The notes: a model not told the origin generated them from the sequence alone. Numbered from the stretch's first letter, positions 9,530 to 18,860 are shown. The stretch: 64,000 nt of DNA from Syntrophaceae bacterium (GCA_018436925.1 JAHDKI010000029.1:62001-126000); one strand, 5' to 3'. A program made the numbers and translations.

Positions 9530-9585
9530 AGTCAATGACCGACGGCTGTGCGATGGCGATAAAGACAAGCTCTCTCGAATAACCG

Positions 9586-10521
9586 CTACAGGCCGAAGAG
9601 GGTTTTGATGTTCGCCGCCGTTCGTGAAATCAGGCGGTTTCTGGCCTCGCGGCTGGCCCAGGCGATATGCGGCGTGAGAAAAAGCTTCTCCTTATTTTGA
9701 ACTTTCAAAAGCGGGTTGTCCGCCGACATGGGCTCGGCGGACAAAACATCCAGCGCCGCGCCGGCCAGGCGGTTTTCGTCAAGCGCTTGCGCCAGCGCCT
9801 TCTCGTCCACAATGCCGCCCCGGCCCATATTCAGCAGATACGCTGTCGGCTTCATCAATCGCAGTTGCGTTTCGGAAATCAGATTGCGCGTCCGGTCGTT
9901 AAGCGGGCAGTGAATCGAGACGACATCGGATGCCGCAAGCAAATCGGAAAGCGGCAGATGCCGATAGCCTGCGTTCAGATTGTCGCCCGATGTTGACGTG
10001 TAAACGACCTTCGCGCCGAACGCCTCGGCCACCTGCGCCACACGCCGTCCGATCGCCCCCATCCCGATAATCCCGAAGGTTTTTCCGGAAAGCTCGGCAA
10101 ATGTTCGCCCCAGGTGCGTAAAGATGGGGCTTTGCGCATATAAGCCCGAACGGACGTAGTCGTCGTAATACCGGCAGGCGTTCATCAGGTAAAAAAGCAT
10201 GGCGAAGGTGCATTGCGCAACGGAATCGGTGGAATAGCCCGCGACATTTTTCACGGCAATGCCCTTTTGCGCCGCATACGCAAGATCGACATTGTTCATG
10301 CCGGTGGCCACAATGCAGATGAGCTTGAGCTCCGGGCAGGCGTCCATCACCTCTTGGCCGATTTCGACTTTGTTGGTGATCACCACATCGCAGCCTTTGA
10401 CGCGCTCGATTCTCTGCGCAGGTCCGGTGAGTTCAAAGCTCCGATACTCGCCCAGCGCGGCAAGTTCATCCAGATTGCCGACATCCCCGACGCTCGCCGC
10501 GTCGAGAAAGACGATTTTCAT
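9586..10521 (-). CDS. D-isomer 2-hydroxyacid dehydrogenase (glycerate/hydroxypyruvate reductase type)
   Basis: A 311-residue NAD(P)-dependent dehydrogenase of the D-2-hydroxyacid family. The Rossmann fingerprint GIIGMGAIGRRVA is followed by the catalytic set Arg (MGRGGIVDE), Glu (DVLSAEP) and His (TPHIAWAS). The substrate range is probably hydroxypyruvate, glyoxylate or a related 2-oxoacid. I chose the Met that starts MKIVFLDAAS because the family usually begins there; starts at 10539 or 10563 are also open and would overlap or abut the upstream flavoprotein gene. It forms a pair with that gene. Confidence 0.85.
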   Translation of the reverse strand: MKIVFLDAASVGDVGNLDELAALGEYRSFELTGPAQRIERVKGCDVVITNKVEIGQEVMDACPELKLICIVATGMNNVDLAYAAQKGIAVKNVAGYSTDSVAQCTFAMLFYLMNACRYYDDYVRSGLYAQSPIFTHLGRTFAELSGKTFGIIGMGAIGRRVAQVAEAFGAKVVYTSTSGDNLNAGYRHLPLSDLLAASDVVSIHCPLNDRTRNLISETQLRLMKPTAYLLNMGRGGIVDEKALAQALDENRLAGAALDVLSAEPMSADNPLLKVQNKEKLFLTPHIAWASREARNRLISRTAANIKTLFGL

Positions 10522-10546
10522 TTTCGCTGCATCCATCATTCGTTTT

Positions 10547-11926
10547 CTAACGGTTTTCGGCAACGTGCTTGAGCGGCTTGACCATCTGCTCGGTCAGGAT
10601 TTTCAGAAATTTTTTCCGCACCGGCGGGATCTTCGTCAAAAGCATCATCAAAGCGTTCATGCGTCGCGCTTTATAGTTTTTCTGCGGAAAGTCGTAAAGG
10701 CCGTGTTTTTTGTAGTAGCGGTGATCCGACTGAAAGACAAACCGCAGCATGCCCCACACTTCGTCGCGGAAAATTCTGCGGCCGCCGACACCCAGAAAGG
10801 TCATCGGCGGGGCGTAGCCTTCGGCCTCCGGCCGCACGAGCGAAGAGGCCAGATCGGCCAAAAGCGCGTCGATTTGCGCGGCATTTTCCGATTCGTCCGT
10901 TACGATGCCGGCCGGGTTGCATTCCTGGAATTCTCCGTAGGCTTCGAGAATCTGCCGCAGGTTGGCGATCTGTCCCAGCGGCCCCGAGATCAAAAAGGCG
11001 ATCTGTTTGCCCGAAAGCGTGGGCACATGCGTGTTGAAAAAAGAGCGGTCGAAATACAACTTCCAGCGGGACGACAAATACCGGTCATGGATCGCGCCGG
11101 CAAAGACGACGACATCGGCCTTTTTCACCTTTTCATTATAAAAATCAATGTATCCGTCTTTTCCCGAATACTGGCAGATGTTGTCCAGGCCGCACCGGCA
11201 GCAACCCAGGCAGCCGCCCTTGATGTCCACATCCATCAGATTGACCACTTCCGCCGCGGCGCCGAAATGCGCGGCCAGCGCCGTCGCCATCGCATCGGCA
11301 TTGCCCAAGGGCGCCTGCCCGTCTTTCAGAATCAGAATCTTTTTGCCCATGGCGTTGACTTTCGCCGCCGCCGGTTGCGGCGTATAAACGAAGGCCGAGG
11401 GGACAAGAGGCGGATAGACGCGCGCCGTGGGAACCCGGCGGGACACCCCGTCGAGAAACCGCCCGACAAAACCCAGCCAACGGGCGCGCTCCGGCTTTTT
11501 CATCAGATCATACATGGCCGCCGAATAGGCGCCCAGATAGTTCATGCCCAAATCGTCGCAGACGGCATGAATGTAGTTGTGCGCCGTGTGGTCGAAAAAA
11601 TGAATGGAAGTGGAAAGCGACGCGGCGTATTTGCCCGCAAACGCGTCTTGAAGGTTTCTTTCAAAAACCAGTTCGATGAATCGCTTGTACTGGGAACAGA
11701 CCACTAGAAAATACAAAGGAAACGACCACAGCACCGCGTCTGCGGCTTTCACAGCGTCAATCACCAAGGCCAGGGCCTTTTCGTCTTTTTCCAGCTTCCG
11801 GATGGTCTGGGCAATGGGCAGAATCTCGAATTGATGATCGGGAAATTTTCTTGCGGCATATCGGACATACTGCAGCGTGACGCTTTGCTCGCCTTTGGGC
11901 GAGCCGTTTAAGACGACGATCTTCAT
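10547..11926 (-). CDS. Two-domain NADPH-dependent FMN reductase / iron-sulfur flavoprotein fusion
   Basis: A 459-residue protein with two flavodoxin-like halves. The first (about 1-190) begins MKIVVLNGSPKGEQS, a classic FMN phosphate loop. The second (about 215-459) begins with GKKILILKDGQAPLGN and carries a cysteine cluster (CLGCCRCG, then a fourth Cys five residues on) typical of iron-sulfur flavoproteins. Such proteins shuttle electrons between ferredoxin or NAD(P)H and small acceptors, but no substrate can be named. The start at 11926 follows a good Shine-Dalgarno (AAAGGAAA); the open frame extends 29 codons further without support. The tandem arrangement in one chain is uncommon. Confidence 0.8.
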   Translation of the reverse strand: MKIVVLNGSPKGEQSVTLQYVRYAARKFPDHQFEILPIAQTIRKLEKDEKALALVIDAVKAADAVLWSFPLYFLVVCSQYKRFIELVFERNLQDAFAGKYAASLSTSIHFFDHTAHNYIHAVCDDLGMNYLGAYSAAMYDLMKKPERARWLGFVGRFLDGVSRRVPTARVYPPLVPSAFVYTPQPAAAKVNAMGKKILILKDGQAPLGNADAMATALAAHFGAAAEVVNLMDVDIKGGCLGCCRCGLDNICQYSGKDGYIDFYNEKVKKADVVVFAGAIHDRYLSSRWKLYFDRSFFNTHVPTLSGKQIAFLISGPLGQIANLRQILEAYGEFQECNPAGIVTDESENAAQIDALLADLASSLVRPEAEGYAPPMTFLGVGGRRIFRDEVWGMLRFVFQSDHRYYKKHGLYDFPQKNYKARRMNALMMLLTKIPPVRKKFLKILTEQMVKPLKHVAENR

Positions 11927-12079
11927 AAGCAGATTTCCTTTCCGGTTGAAAAACTCTGAAAAAAAACTCCCCTTAAGGCCCGACGTGTCGCATACCTTTG
12001 CACGTCTGGCCAAAAAAAGTCAATCACAGCGTTTTGCCCGGCTTGCCTGCCGGGCGGTAATGGGCTATAGACTCAGCCC

Positions 12080-13183
12080 ATGACAAACGAAACAAACCGC
12101 TCCAGACGGCTCGCCCGAAAGATTGTGGCCTGGTACCGGGAAAAACGCCGGACCCTTCCCTGGCGCGAAACCCGCGATCCCTATGCCATTTGGATTTCCG
12201 AAGTGATGTTGCAACAGACGCAGGTGGACACGGTCATTCCCTATTATCAGCGCTTTTTGAAAGCTTTCCCGAATGTGTTCGCGCTGGCCCGCGCGCCGCT
12301 GCCCGGGGTTTTAAAGGCGTGGGAAAATCTGGGCTACTACTCGCGGGCCAGGCACTTGCACGCGGCCGCACAAATGATTGTCGATCAGTTCGGAGGACGG
12401 ATTCCGGACACGGTTGACGAGCTGCGCCGACTTCCCGGAGTGGGGCCTTACACCGCGGGCGCGGTGGCAAGCATCGCTTACAACCGCGCGGTTCCCGCCG
12501 TGGATGGAAACGTCAAAAGAGTGTTGTGCAGGCTTTTCGCCGTGGACACGCCGCTGGATGACAAGGCCACGCTCGCGCGCCTGAATGACATCGCCAAGGC
12601 CATGATTCCCGCAAAAGGCCCCGGCGATTTCAATTCGGCGCTCATGGATCTGGGCGCGACCGTCTGCCGCCCGCGCGCGCCCCGCTGTTGCGATTGCCCG
12701 GTCGCAAACGATTGCCTGGCTGGGAAGGCAGGCCGGGCAGACGACCTGCCGGTGAAATCCCGTCGCGGCAAAACGCCGCATCGTTTTGCCGCCGCCGTCG
12801 TTCTGCGCGACGGCCAAGACAGGCTTCTTCTGACACAAAGACTCCCGGACGGCCTTCTGGCGTCCTTCTGGAAGCTGCCGGGCGGCATCCCTTCACCGCA
12901 GCCTCCGTCCAAAGCCGATCTGGCCTCGAAGATCAAAAAAGAGTTGGGCCTGAATATTCGGGTCGGGGAAAAAATCGCCTCCGTCGATCACGCCTACACG
13001 CATTTTCGCCTGACGCTCGCGGCTTACAGCGCCGCGTTGATTTCGGGAAAGCCGCAGGCTCTGGATTGCCAGGCTTTCAGGTTCGTGGCCCCCGGAGACC
13101 TTCCCAAGCTGCCGCTTTCGAAAATCGACCGGATGATTCTTGCGGCGGCAACCGCCGATCGCGCTGAAAAAAAGGGCCGGTAA
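12080..13183 (+). CDS. mutY: A/G-specific adenine glycosylase MutY
   Basis: A 367-residue DNA repair enzyme that removes adenine mispaired with 8-oxoguanine. The catalytic Glu41 (SEVMLQQTQ) and Asp142 (AVDGNVKRV) are present, with the helix-hairpin-helix LPGVGPYTAGA between them. The 4Fe-4S cluster cysteines are C196, C203, C206 and C212 (C-x6-C-x2-C-x5-C). A NUDIX-like C-terminal domain (about 235-360) recognises the 8-oxoG strand. The ATG sits in the 3' arm of a small hairpin (TGGGCT/AGCCCA, 12061-12080) and has no clear Shine-Dalgarno. A bidirectional terminator overlaps the stop codon. Confidence 0.95.
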   Translation: MTNETNRSRRLARKIVAWYREKRRTLPWRETRDPYAIWISEVMLQQTQVDTVIPYYQRFLKAFPNVFALARAPLPGVLKAWENLGYYSRARHLHAAAQMIVDQFGGRIPDTVDELRRLPGVGPYTAGAVASIAYNRAVPAVDGNVKRVLCRLFAVDTPLDDKATLARLNDIAKAMIPAKGPGDFNSALMDLGATVCRPRAPRCCDCPVANDCLAGKAGRADDLPVKSRRGKTPHRFAAAVVLRDGQDRLLLTQRLPDGLLASFWKLPGGIPSPQPPSKADLASKIKKELGLNIRVGEKIASVDHAYTHFRLTLAAYSAALISGKPQALDCQAFRFVAPGDLPKLPLSKIDRMILAAATADRAEKKGR

Positions 13184-13195
13184 ACCGGCCCTTTT
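13174..13195. terminator. Bidirectional intrinsic terminator between mutY and bacterioferritin genes
   Basis: Perfect stem GGGCCGG/CCGGCCC (13174-13180 / 13185-13191) with loop TAAA that contains the mutY stop. It is flanked by A-run and TTTT, so it can end transcription from both convergent genes. Confidence 0.88.
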
Positions 13196-13225
13196 GAATG
13201 GATTCTTGATTTTTCAGCCCCGCCT

Positions 13226-13774
13226 TTACGCGGCGCCGCCTTCGCCCGCGCCTGTGACAAATCCCTTGGACGGAGGCCCCGTATCCGCGGGGGTTCCGGC
13301 AATCTGGGCCAGATAGGCCGCGCCCAGTTTTTTGATGTGGTCGGCGACATTGTCGAAATAATTGAAATGCGCCTGCTCTTCATCGGTGATGGTCTCAAAA
13401 AGCTTCATGCTGATGCTGTCGCCGTTTTCGCGGCAGACCAGCAGAAACTGGTTGTAGGCGTCGATTGTGTCATCTTCCAGCTTCGCGTCGAACGGAAACA
13501 CGATGTCGAATTTCTGAGCCTTCTGGACCTTGTCGTCCAGATCCGACGTGGGTTCGCCGCCCAGCTCTTTGATGCGTTCGGCAAACATCTCCGCATGCCG
13601 CATCTCGTCAATCGCAATGAGTTTGACCTTGGCCGCCAAATCGCCGTAGTCCATGTCGTCGAGATTGTAATGCTGGTTCATGTACTGATGGATCGCGTAG
13701 AGTTCCATCGACCTGGCTTTGTTCAACACGTCAATGACTTTTTTTCTTCTTGCGTCTTTAGCATTTTGCGCCAT
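13226..13774 (-). CDS. Bacterioferritin / ferritin-like iron-storage protein
   Basis: A 182-residue four-helix ferritin. Diiron ligands are visible as Glu in MELYAIHQY, the E-x2-H pair in IDEMRHAEMF, and the E-x2-H pair in ITDEEQAHFNYF. The Met in DEMRHAE matches the heme-axial Met52 of Escherichia coli bacterioferritin, so heme binding is possible. A glycine-rich tail of about 20 residues extends beyond the usual length (about 158). It would store iron and protect against oxidative damage, fitting the neighbouring repair gene mutY. The start has a strong AAGGAGG site. Confidence 0.85.
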   Translation of the reverse strand: MAQNAKDARRKKVIDVLNKARSMELYAIHQYMNQHYNLDDMDYGDLAAKVKLIAIDEMRHAEMFAERIKELGGEPTSDLDDKVQKAQKFDIVFPFDAKLEDDTIDAYNQFLLVCRENGDSISMKLFETITDEEQAHFNYFDNVADHIKKLGAAYLAQIAGTPADTGPPSKGFVTGAGEGGAA

Positions 13775-13877
13775 GCCTGTCCTCCTTCTGCGTCAGTCCT
13801 GAAGCCTGTCCGGCTAAACGATGCGGATTATAACCGCGCCGGCTGACGTTTGCCAGATTTTTTTGAATGACAGCCGT

Positions 13878-14645
13878 TTACTCGCCTTTGAAAACGGGCG
13901 CCCGTTTTTCCAGAAACGCCGTCATGCCTTCGAAGGCGTCATGGCTTTTGCCCAGTTTTTCCGACCAGGCGCGATCCACCTTAAGGCCCTCCAAAACGCC
14001 TTTTTCCAAACCCACCGCCATGCCCTCAAGCGTGGCGCGAACCGCCAAGGGCGGACGGGCGGCCAGGGCTTTGGCAAAGGCCAGCGCTTCGTTTAGCAAG
14101 TCCGCAGCGGGAACGACTTTGTCCACAAGCCCTGCAGCCAGGGCCTCGGCGGGGGTCAATCTTTTGCTGAACAAGATCATGTCCAGCGCTTTGGATTTGC
14201 CCACCACCCGCGGCAAGCGCTGGATGCCGCCCCAGCCCGGCGTGATGCCCAGGTTGACCTCGGGGCAGCCGATGAGCGCCTTGGGGTTGTCGGTCATGAA
14301 CCGGAAATGGCACACCAGCGAGATCTCGCAGCCCCCGCCCAGGGCGTGCCCGTTGATGGCCGCAATGTAGGGCTTCCCGGAGCGCTCGATTTTATTGAGC
14401 ACGTCGTTGCCGTTGGGCCCTTTGGCAATGTTGGCGATGTCGCTCACATCCATGCCGGCGCAAAACCCCTTGTCGCCCGCACCGGTAATGATGACGGCCC
14501 GGGTGTCTTTGCTTTGTTCGAGCTCATCCACCGCCCGGTCGAGCTCCTCGCGAATGCCGAGATTCACGGAATTCATCGGCGGACGGTTAAGCGTGATCGT
14601 CGTGACAAAATCGCTTGTGGACACTAAAATGTTTTCATACCCCAT
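13878..14645 (-). CDS. Enoyl-CoA hydratase/isomerase family protein (crotonase)
   Basis: A 255-residue crotonase. The oxyanion-hole regions FCAGMDVSDI and GHALGGGCE are present. Both catalytic glutamates of hydratases are conserved (the Glu of GGGCE and that of CPEVNLGITPGWGG), so a hydratase activity on an enoyl-CoA is likely. It could serve beta-oxidation together with the acyl-CoA ligase at 16845-18545, but the two are not in one operon. The start has an AAAGGAGG site. Confidence 0.88.
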   Translation of the reverse strand: MGYENILVSTSDFVTTITLNRPPMNSVNLGIREELDRAVDELEQSKDTRAVIITGAGDKGFCAGMDVSDIANIAKGPNGNDVLNKIERSGKPYIAAINGHALGGGCEISLVCHFRFMTDNPKALIGCPEVNLGITPGWGGIQRLPRVVGKSKALDMILFSKRLTPAEALAAGLVDKVVPAADLLNEALAFAKALAARPPLAVRATLEGMAVGLEKGVLEGLKVDRAWSEKLGKSHDAFEGMTAFLEKRAPVFKGE

Positions 14646-14701
14646 CGGACTTCCTCCTTTCGATCCTGATCTGTTTTTAGTTTAACGCAGACGAAACGTG
14701 A

Positions 14702-16216
14702 TCATGAACTGCGCTTTGCCTTGCCGTTTCGGGCTGCAGCGTCCGAGACCCGACCGACCGTTTCCTTTTTATTTCCCTTCGCCTGTCTTTGGTTTGCCGA
14801 CGCCTCATAAAAGGCATAGCGGTTGCGGCCCTGGCCTTTGGCCTTGTACATCGCCGCGTCCGCCTTTCGAAGAAGCTCTTCAAAATGATCGCCATGATCG
14901 GGGAAAAGACTGACGCCGAGACTGGCGGTGACCTGCGCTTCCCGATTTTCCAGCAGAAACGGCCGCCGAAGCGCCTCGATGATCTTCCCCGCAAGCTGTT
15001 TTGCGTCGTCGCAGTCATGAATCGGAGAGATGATGACGGCAAACTCGTCGCCGCCGTGGCGGCCCACGGTGTCGGAGTCGCGCACCAGCGACAACAGCCG
15101 GTGGCCGACCTGATTCAGCAGAGCGTCTCCCGCCGCGTGACCCCACCGGTCGTTGACCTCCTTGAAATGGTCCAGATCAAGAATCATCACCGCGACTTTC
15201 TGGCCGGCGCGCGCCGCTCTTTTGACGGCCATCAGCAGGCGGTCGGAAAATAAAATCCGGTTGGCCAATCCGGTCAGAGGATCATGAAACGCCTGCCGGC
15301 GGATGGCTTCTTCAGCCTTGTGCCTGGCGGTGATGTCGCTGATGATGCCGCGAAATCCCGCGGGCTTCCCCCGGCCGTCTTCAATGCGGCTGACCGACAG
15401 CTCGACATGACGGGTTTCTCCGCTTTTATTGATGATCTCCCATTCCATCCGGTCAATGGGCCGACCGGTTTTAAAAACGGCATTAAACGCCCGAAATGCG
15501 ATGGCGGCGTTTTTCTTGTCCACATACGATTGGTAGTTCATGCCTTGCATCTCGCCTGCGCCATAGCCGAAGAGTTTAAGATAGGGCTCATTGAAAATCA
15601 GCAAATTTCCGGCCAGATCGACTTCATAGTAAGCATCCGCAATGCTGTCGATGATGATCCGGGAACGGTCCTCGCTTTGCCGGAGAGCCTCTTCGGCCTG
15701 TTTCTGCCGGGAAATATCCATCTGGATGCCCAGCGTCGCCCGCCCGCCGCAATACTCAAACGGCGTCACCGTCCCGACGTTCCAGGTCAAATGGCCGTCT
15801 TTGGCAACCAGCCGGTATTCATAAGGCGCAACCGGTTCCCCGCGAAGCATCGCCCGGACGCCGGACTCGACAAGCGCGCGGTCATCGGGATAAACAAGCG
15901 ACAACGACGGTTTCCCGATCAGTTCATCGCTCCGGTAGCCGGTGTTTTCCTGAAAGCGGCGGTTGACCCATCGGAAGATCTTGTTCTGAATGAGGAAAAT
16001 ACCGACCGGCGACTTTTCTGCAACCGACGCAAGCCAATCCGCCGAGCCGGAACCGCCTGCGAAGATTGTTTTCGGGCTAAACTGTTTCGAAACCAAACTC
16101 TCCCCCCGATCGAGCTCATGATTTCCTGAATGTATTGTAAAATCCGGCTGAACTGCGATGAAAAATGCCAAGGGACTGCGCGAGGAAGTATATTCAAGGC
16201 CGGGCAAGGCTGTCAA
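14702..16216 (-). CDS. Diguanylate cyclase with two PAS domains
   Basis: A soluble 504-residue signalling protein. Two PAS/PAC units (about 65-180 and 185-305) precede a GGDEF domain (about 320-470). The active-site loop is intact (RHGGDEF, about 387-391), and an inhibitory I-site RxxD (RDSD) stands five residues before it, so c-di-GMP synthesis with product inhibition is expected. No EAL domain. The start is uncertain: the first 40 residues do not look like domain sequence, and a purine-rich GGGGGGAGAG stretch lies just before codon 41. Confidence 0.88.
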   Translation of the reverse strand: MTALPGLEYTSSRSPLAFFIAVQPDFTIHSGNHELDRGESLVSKQFSPKTIFAGGSGSADWLASVAEKSPVGIFLIQNKIFRWVNRRFQENTGYRSDELIGKPSLSLVYPDDRALVESGVRAMLRGEPVAPYEYRLVAKDGHLTWNVGTVTPFEYCGGRATLGIQMDISRQKQAEEALRQSEDRSRIIIDSIADAYYEVDLAGNLLIFNEPYLKLFGYGAGEMQGMNYQSYVDKKNAAIAFRAFNAVFKTGRPIDRMEWEIINKSGETRHVELSVSRIEDGRGKPAGFRGIISDITARHKAEEAIRRQAFHDPLTGLANRILFSDRLLMAVKRAARAGQKVAVMILDLDHFKEVNDRWGHAAGDALLNQVGHRLLSLVRDSDTVGRHGGDEFAVIISPIHDCDDAKQLAGKIIEALRRPFLLENREAQVTASLGVSLFPDHGDHFEELLRKADAAMYKAKGQGRNRYAFYEASANQRQAKGNKKETVGRVSDAAARNGKAKRSS

Positions 16217-16275
16217 GCAGGAATCCGGGCCGGCGGCGGCGCAAAACCAAGATGGTGATTCGATTTAGAAACTCA

Positions 16276-16304
16276 TTGACATCGGCCATTCAATTTCTTA
16301 TAAT
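16276..16304 (+). promoter_or_regulatory. Consensus sigma-70 promoter of the universal stress protein gene
   Basis: Perfect -35 TTGACA (16276-16281), 17-base spacer, perfect -10 TATAAT (16299-16304). It faces the usp gene, leaving a leader of about 55 bases. Confidence 0.9.
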
Positions 16305-16366
16305 CCCGCCCAGTTAATAAATGACCTGCTCAGACAATAAAAATTCAGATACGGGGGATTAATTTC

Positions 16367-16762
16367 ATGAAGATACTGGTCGCATACGTCGGCGGTTTGG
16401 ATGTGGACAAAGCGGTTCTGGAAGTGGCGAAAGCGCACGCTAAGGCATTCGGCGCAACGTTGTACGTCGCCAGTTCGATGGAAAAGGTTTCGGAACGTGA
16501 AAGAACCAGCCTGGAAAAAACGGAAAAACATCTGGCCTATGTGAAAGAATCGCTGGAAGCGGAAGGCATTGCCTGCGAAACCCATGTGCTGGTGCGCGGG
16601 CTCACTCCCGGCGAAGATATCGTCGATTTCGCCAACGACCAGAAGGTCGATGAAATCATCATCGGGATTGAAAAGAAATCCAAAGTCGGCAAGCTTCTTT
16701 TCGGGTCCAACGCGCAGTACATTATTCTCGAATCGGCCTGCCCGGTGGTTGCCGTCAAATAG
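16367..16762 (+). CDS. Universal stress protein (UspA family)
   Basis: A 131-residue single-domain Usp. The fold ends in the ATP-binding signature G-x2-x-x-x-x-x-G-x3-x-x-G-S (from GIEKKSKVGKLLFGS), so it is probably an ATP-binding type. Usp proteins help cells survive starvation and stress; targets are unknown. It is a single-gene unit: it has a perfect sigma-70 promoter 63 bases upstream of the ATG and a strong terminator downstream, which suggests high, constitutive expression. Confidence 0.9.
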   Translation: MKILVAYVGGLDVDKAVLEVAKAHAKAFGATLYVASSMEKVSERERTSLEKTEKHLAYVKESLEAEGIACETHVLVRGLTPGEDIVDFANDQKVDEIIIGIEKKSKVGKLLFGSNAQYIILESACPVVAVK

Positions 16763-16785
16763 CGCCCCACCCCCATAAAAAAATG

Positions 16786-16822
16786 AAGGCCTGCTTTCCA
16801 TTGAAATGGGAAGCAGGCCTTT
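16786..16822. terminator. Intrinsic terminator between usp and acyl-CoA ligase genes
   Basis: Long stem beginning AAGGCCTGCTT and closing with AAGCAGGCCTT, small loop, followed by a T-run (and preceded by an A-run), so it should serve both convergent genes. Confidence 0.9.
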
Positions 16823-16844
16823 TTTACAGGTTGCCGGCAAGCGC

Positions 16845-18545
16845 CTATTTCTTCCGTTTGGCCAGTTCCTCGGCGCGCAGCTCTTTACGCAGAACCTTGC
16901 CGACGGTTGATTTGGGCAGTTCCTTGCGGAATTCGACTTCCGAAGGCAGTTTATAGGTGGCGAGCTTTGTCTTGCCGTATTCGATCATTTCTTCGGCCGT
17001 GGCGGTTTCCCCTTCTTTCAGAACGAGGAAGAGTTTAATGTTCTCCCCGCGTTTCGCATCGGGAATACCGATCGCGCAGGCCTCCATCACCTTGGGATGC
17101 TCGTAGTACACTTCATCCACATCGCGAGGATAGACGTTGAATCCGCCGGTAATGATCATGTCTTTTTTGCGATCCACAATGTAGAAGTAGCCGTCTTCGT
17201 CCATCGTGGCGATATCGCCCGTGTAGCACCAGCCGTCGCGCAGAAGCGTGGCGGTTTCCTCGGGTTTATTGAGGTAGCCCTTGGTCACCTGGGGTCCGCG
17301 GATAATCATTTCGCCGGGTTCTCCGATCGGCATATCCTTTTCGCCTTTGTCCAAATCCACGATGCGGCATTCCGTGTCGGAAATGGGCAGGCCGATCGAC
17401 CCGATCTTGCGCACGCCGCCGAAGGGGTTGGTATGCGTCACGGGGGTCGTTTCCGTCATGCCGAAGCCTTCCACGATCACCGCGCCGGTGGCCTTTTCAA
17501 AGTCATGAATGACTTCGACCGGAAGCGGCGCGCTGCCGGAAAAGAAGCCCTTGAAGCAGGTCACATCGACTTTTTTGAATTCCGGGTGGTTGAGAATGCC
17601 GATATACATCGTCGGCACCAGCGCGCCGAAGGTCGGCTTGAATTTCTTGATGGCCTGTAAAAGCGGCTCGGGCTGGGGTTTCGGAATCAGGATATCGCCC
17701 CATCCCTTGTAGATGGAAAAGTTCATGGCGCAGGACATGCCAAAGACGTGGAAGAAAGGCAGGGCGCCCAGGCTGTCGCCGTGAATATTGGTAAACATCG
17801 GAAACCAGGCGTTGATCTGCTGAACCTGTTTGCTGATGTTGCCGTGCGTCAAAATGACGCCTTTGGAAACGCCGGTGGTGCCGCCCGTGTACTGATACAT
17901 CGCGGTGTCGTCGAAGGTCAGTTTGGCCTTGGGCGGATTGGGTTGATTCTTGGCGATGCAGTCTTTCCAGTCGTAGAGGTCTTGGGCCTGCTTTCTCGGA
18001 ACGGACGGCAACAGGCCTTTTTTCTTTCCGACCAATGGAAATAAAAGGTTGACCGGGAAAGGCAGATAATCGCCGATGGACGAGATGACGATCTGTTTGA
18101 CTTTGGTTTTGGGCCGAAGATCGATCATCCGGTTGGCCAGAAGATCAATGGTGACTAAAACTTTGGAGCCCGAGTCGTTGAGCTGATGTTCGAGCTCGCG
18201 GTCGGAGTAAGTGGGATTGTTGAGCACCACGATGGCGCCCAGGCGGTGGATCGCGTAGTAGGCCACCACGCACTGAATCATATTGGGCAGAATAATTGCG
18301 ACGGCGTCGCCTTTTTTAATGCCGAAACCGGCCAGGCAGCTCGCGAAGCGGTCGACCATGTCTTTGAGCGCTTTGTAGGACATTTTGTAGCCCTGGAAGT
18401 TGAGCGCCATTCGATCAGGATATTTGCTGACGCTTCGATCCAGAAGATCGGGCATACAAATTTCTTCGTACTGGATTTTTTCAGGAACACCTTTGTCGTA
18501 AGATTTCAACCACGGTTTTGACGCATAAGTAACTTCTCCAGCCAT
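16845..18545 (-). CDS. Long-chain fatty-acid--CoA ligase (AMP-forming, FadD-like)
   Basis: A 566-residue acyl-CoA synthetase of the AMP-binding superfamily. It has the P-loop YTGGTTGVSKGVILTH (A3), the GFGMTETTP motif (A5), the YTGD motif (A7) with hinge DRKKDMIITGGFNVYP (A8), and the catalytic Lys in PKSTVGKVLRKEL (A10). It activates medium or long fatty acids to acyl-CoA. The chosen ATG follows an AGGAGGG site; an upstream ATG six codons earlier overlaps that site and is unlikely. It has its own terminator and stands alone. Confidence 0.9.
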   Translation of the reverse strand: MAGEVTYASKPWLKSYDKGVPEKIQYEEICMPDLLDRSVSKYPDRMALNFQGYKMSYKALKDMVDRFASCLAGFGIKKGDAVAIILPNMIQCVVAYYAIHRLGAIVVLNNPTYSDRELEHQLNDSGSKVLVTIDLLANRMIDLRPKTKVKQIVISSIGDYLPFPVNLLFPLVGKKKGLLPSVPRKQAQDLYDWKDCIAKNQPNPPKAKLTFDDTAMYQYTGGTTGVSKGVILTHGNISKQVQQINAWFPMFTNIHGDSLGALPFFHVFGMSCAMNFSIYKGWGDILIPKPQPEPLLQAIKKFKPTFGALVPTMYIGILNHPEFKKVDVTCFKGFFSGSAPLPVEVIHDFEKATGAVIVEGFGMTETTPVTHTNPFGGVRKIGSIGLPISDTECRIVDLDKGEKDMPIGEPGEMIIRGPQVTKGYLNKPEETATLLRDGWCYTGDIATMDEDGYFYIVDRKKDMIITGGFNVYPRDVDEVYYEHPKVMEACAIGIPDAKRGENIKLFLVLKEGETATAEEMIEYGKTKLATYKLPSEVEFRKELPKSTVGKVLRKELRAEELAKRKK

Positions 18546-18860
18546 TGTAACTTCCCTCCTCATTTTTGGTTAAGTCGATGGAAATGAAGAAACACTATGT
18601 CCTGCCGCACCTCATGGTAATGACGATTCCTGTAAGACGAGCCCTCCTTTGTGAAAGTGAATTTTGACGGCGCGGATGATATGAAGCCTTCCGGTTGACC
18701 GAACGCCGACCTTTTACCAATTTTTTCCCGCAAATGCCACAAAAATGATCCGAAGAGACTTCGGAATTGCAATACAAAAGTTTTTTCAAATGGTTATGCA
18801 GTTCATTCCCCGGTCTTGGACCGCTTGACAAGCCGAAGGGTTTGGAGATAAAGAACGTCC
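18546..18860. other. Intergenic region between divergent genes
   Basis: No gene is supported. The region must hold the promoters of the acyl-CoA ligase (minus) and of the amphi-Trp gene (plus). A perfect hairpin TCCGAAG/CTTCGGA lies at 18749-18765. TTGACA at 18825-18830 with GATAAA 16 bases on is a possible promoter, but it would start transcription almost at the ATG, so I do not call it. Confidence 0.5.

Noticed and set aside
18825..18852. A sigma-70 promoter for the amphi-Trp gene
   Set aside because: The -35 is perfect, but the -10 is poor and the start of transcription would fall at the start codon.
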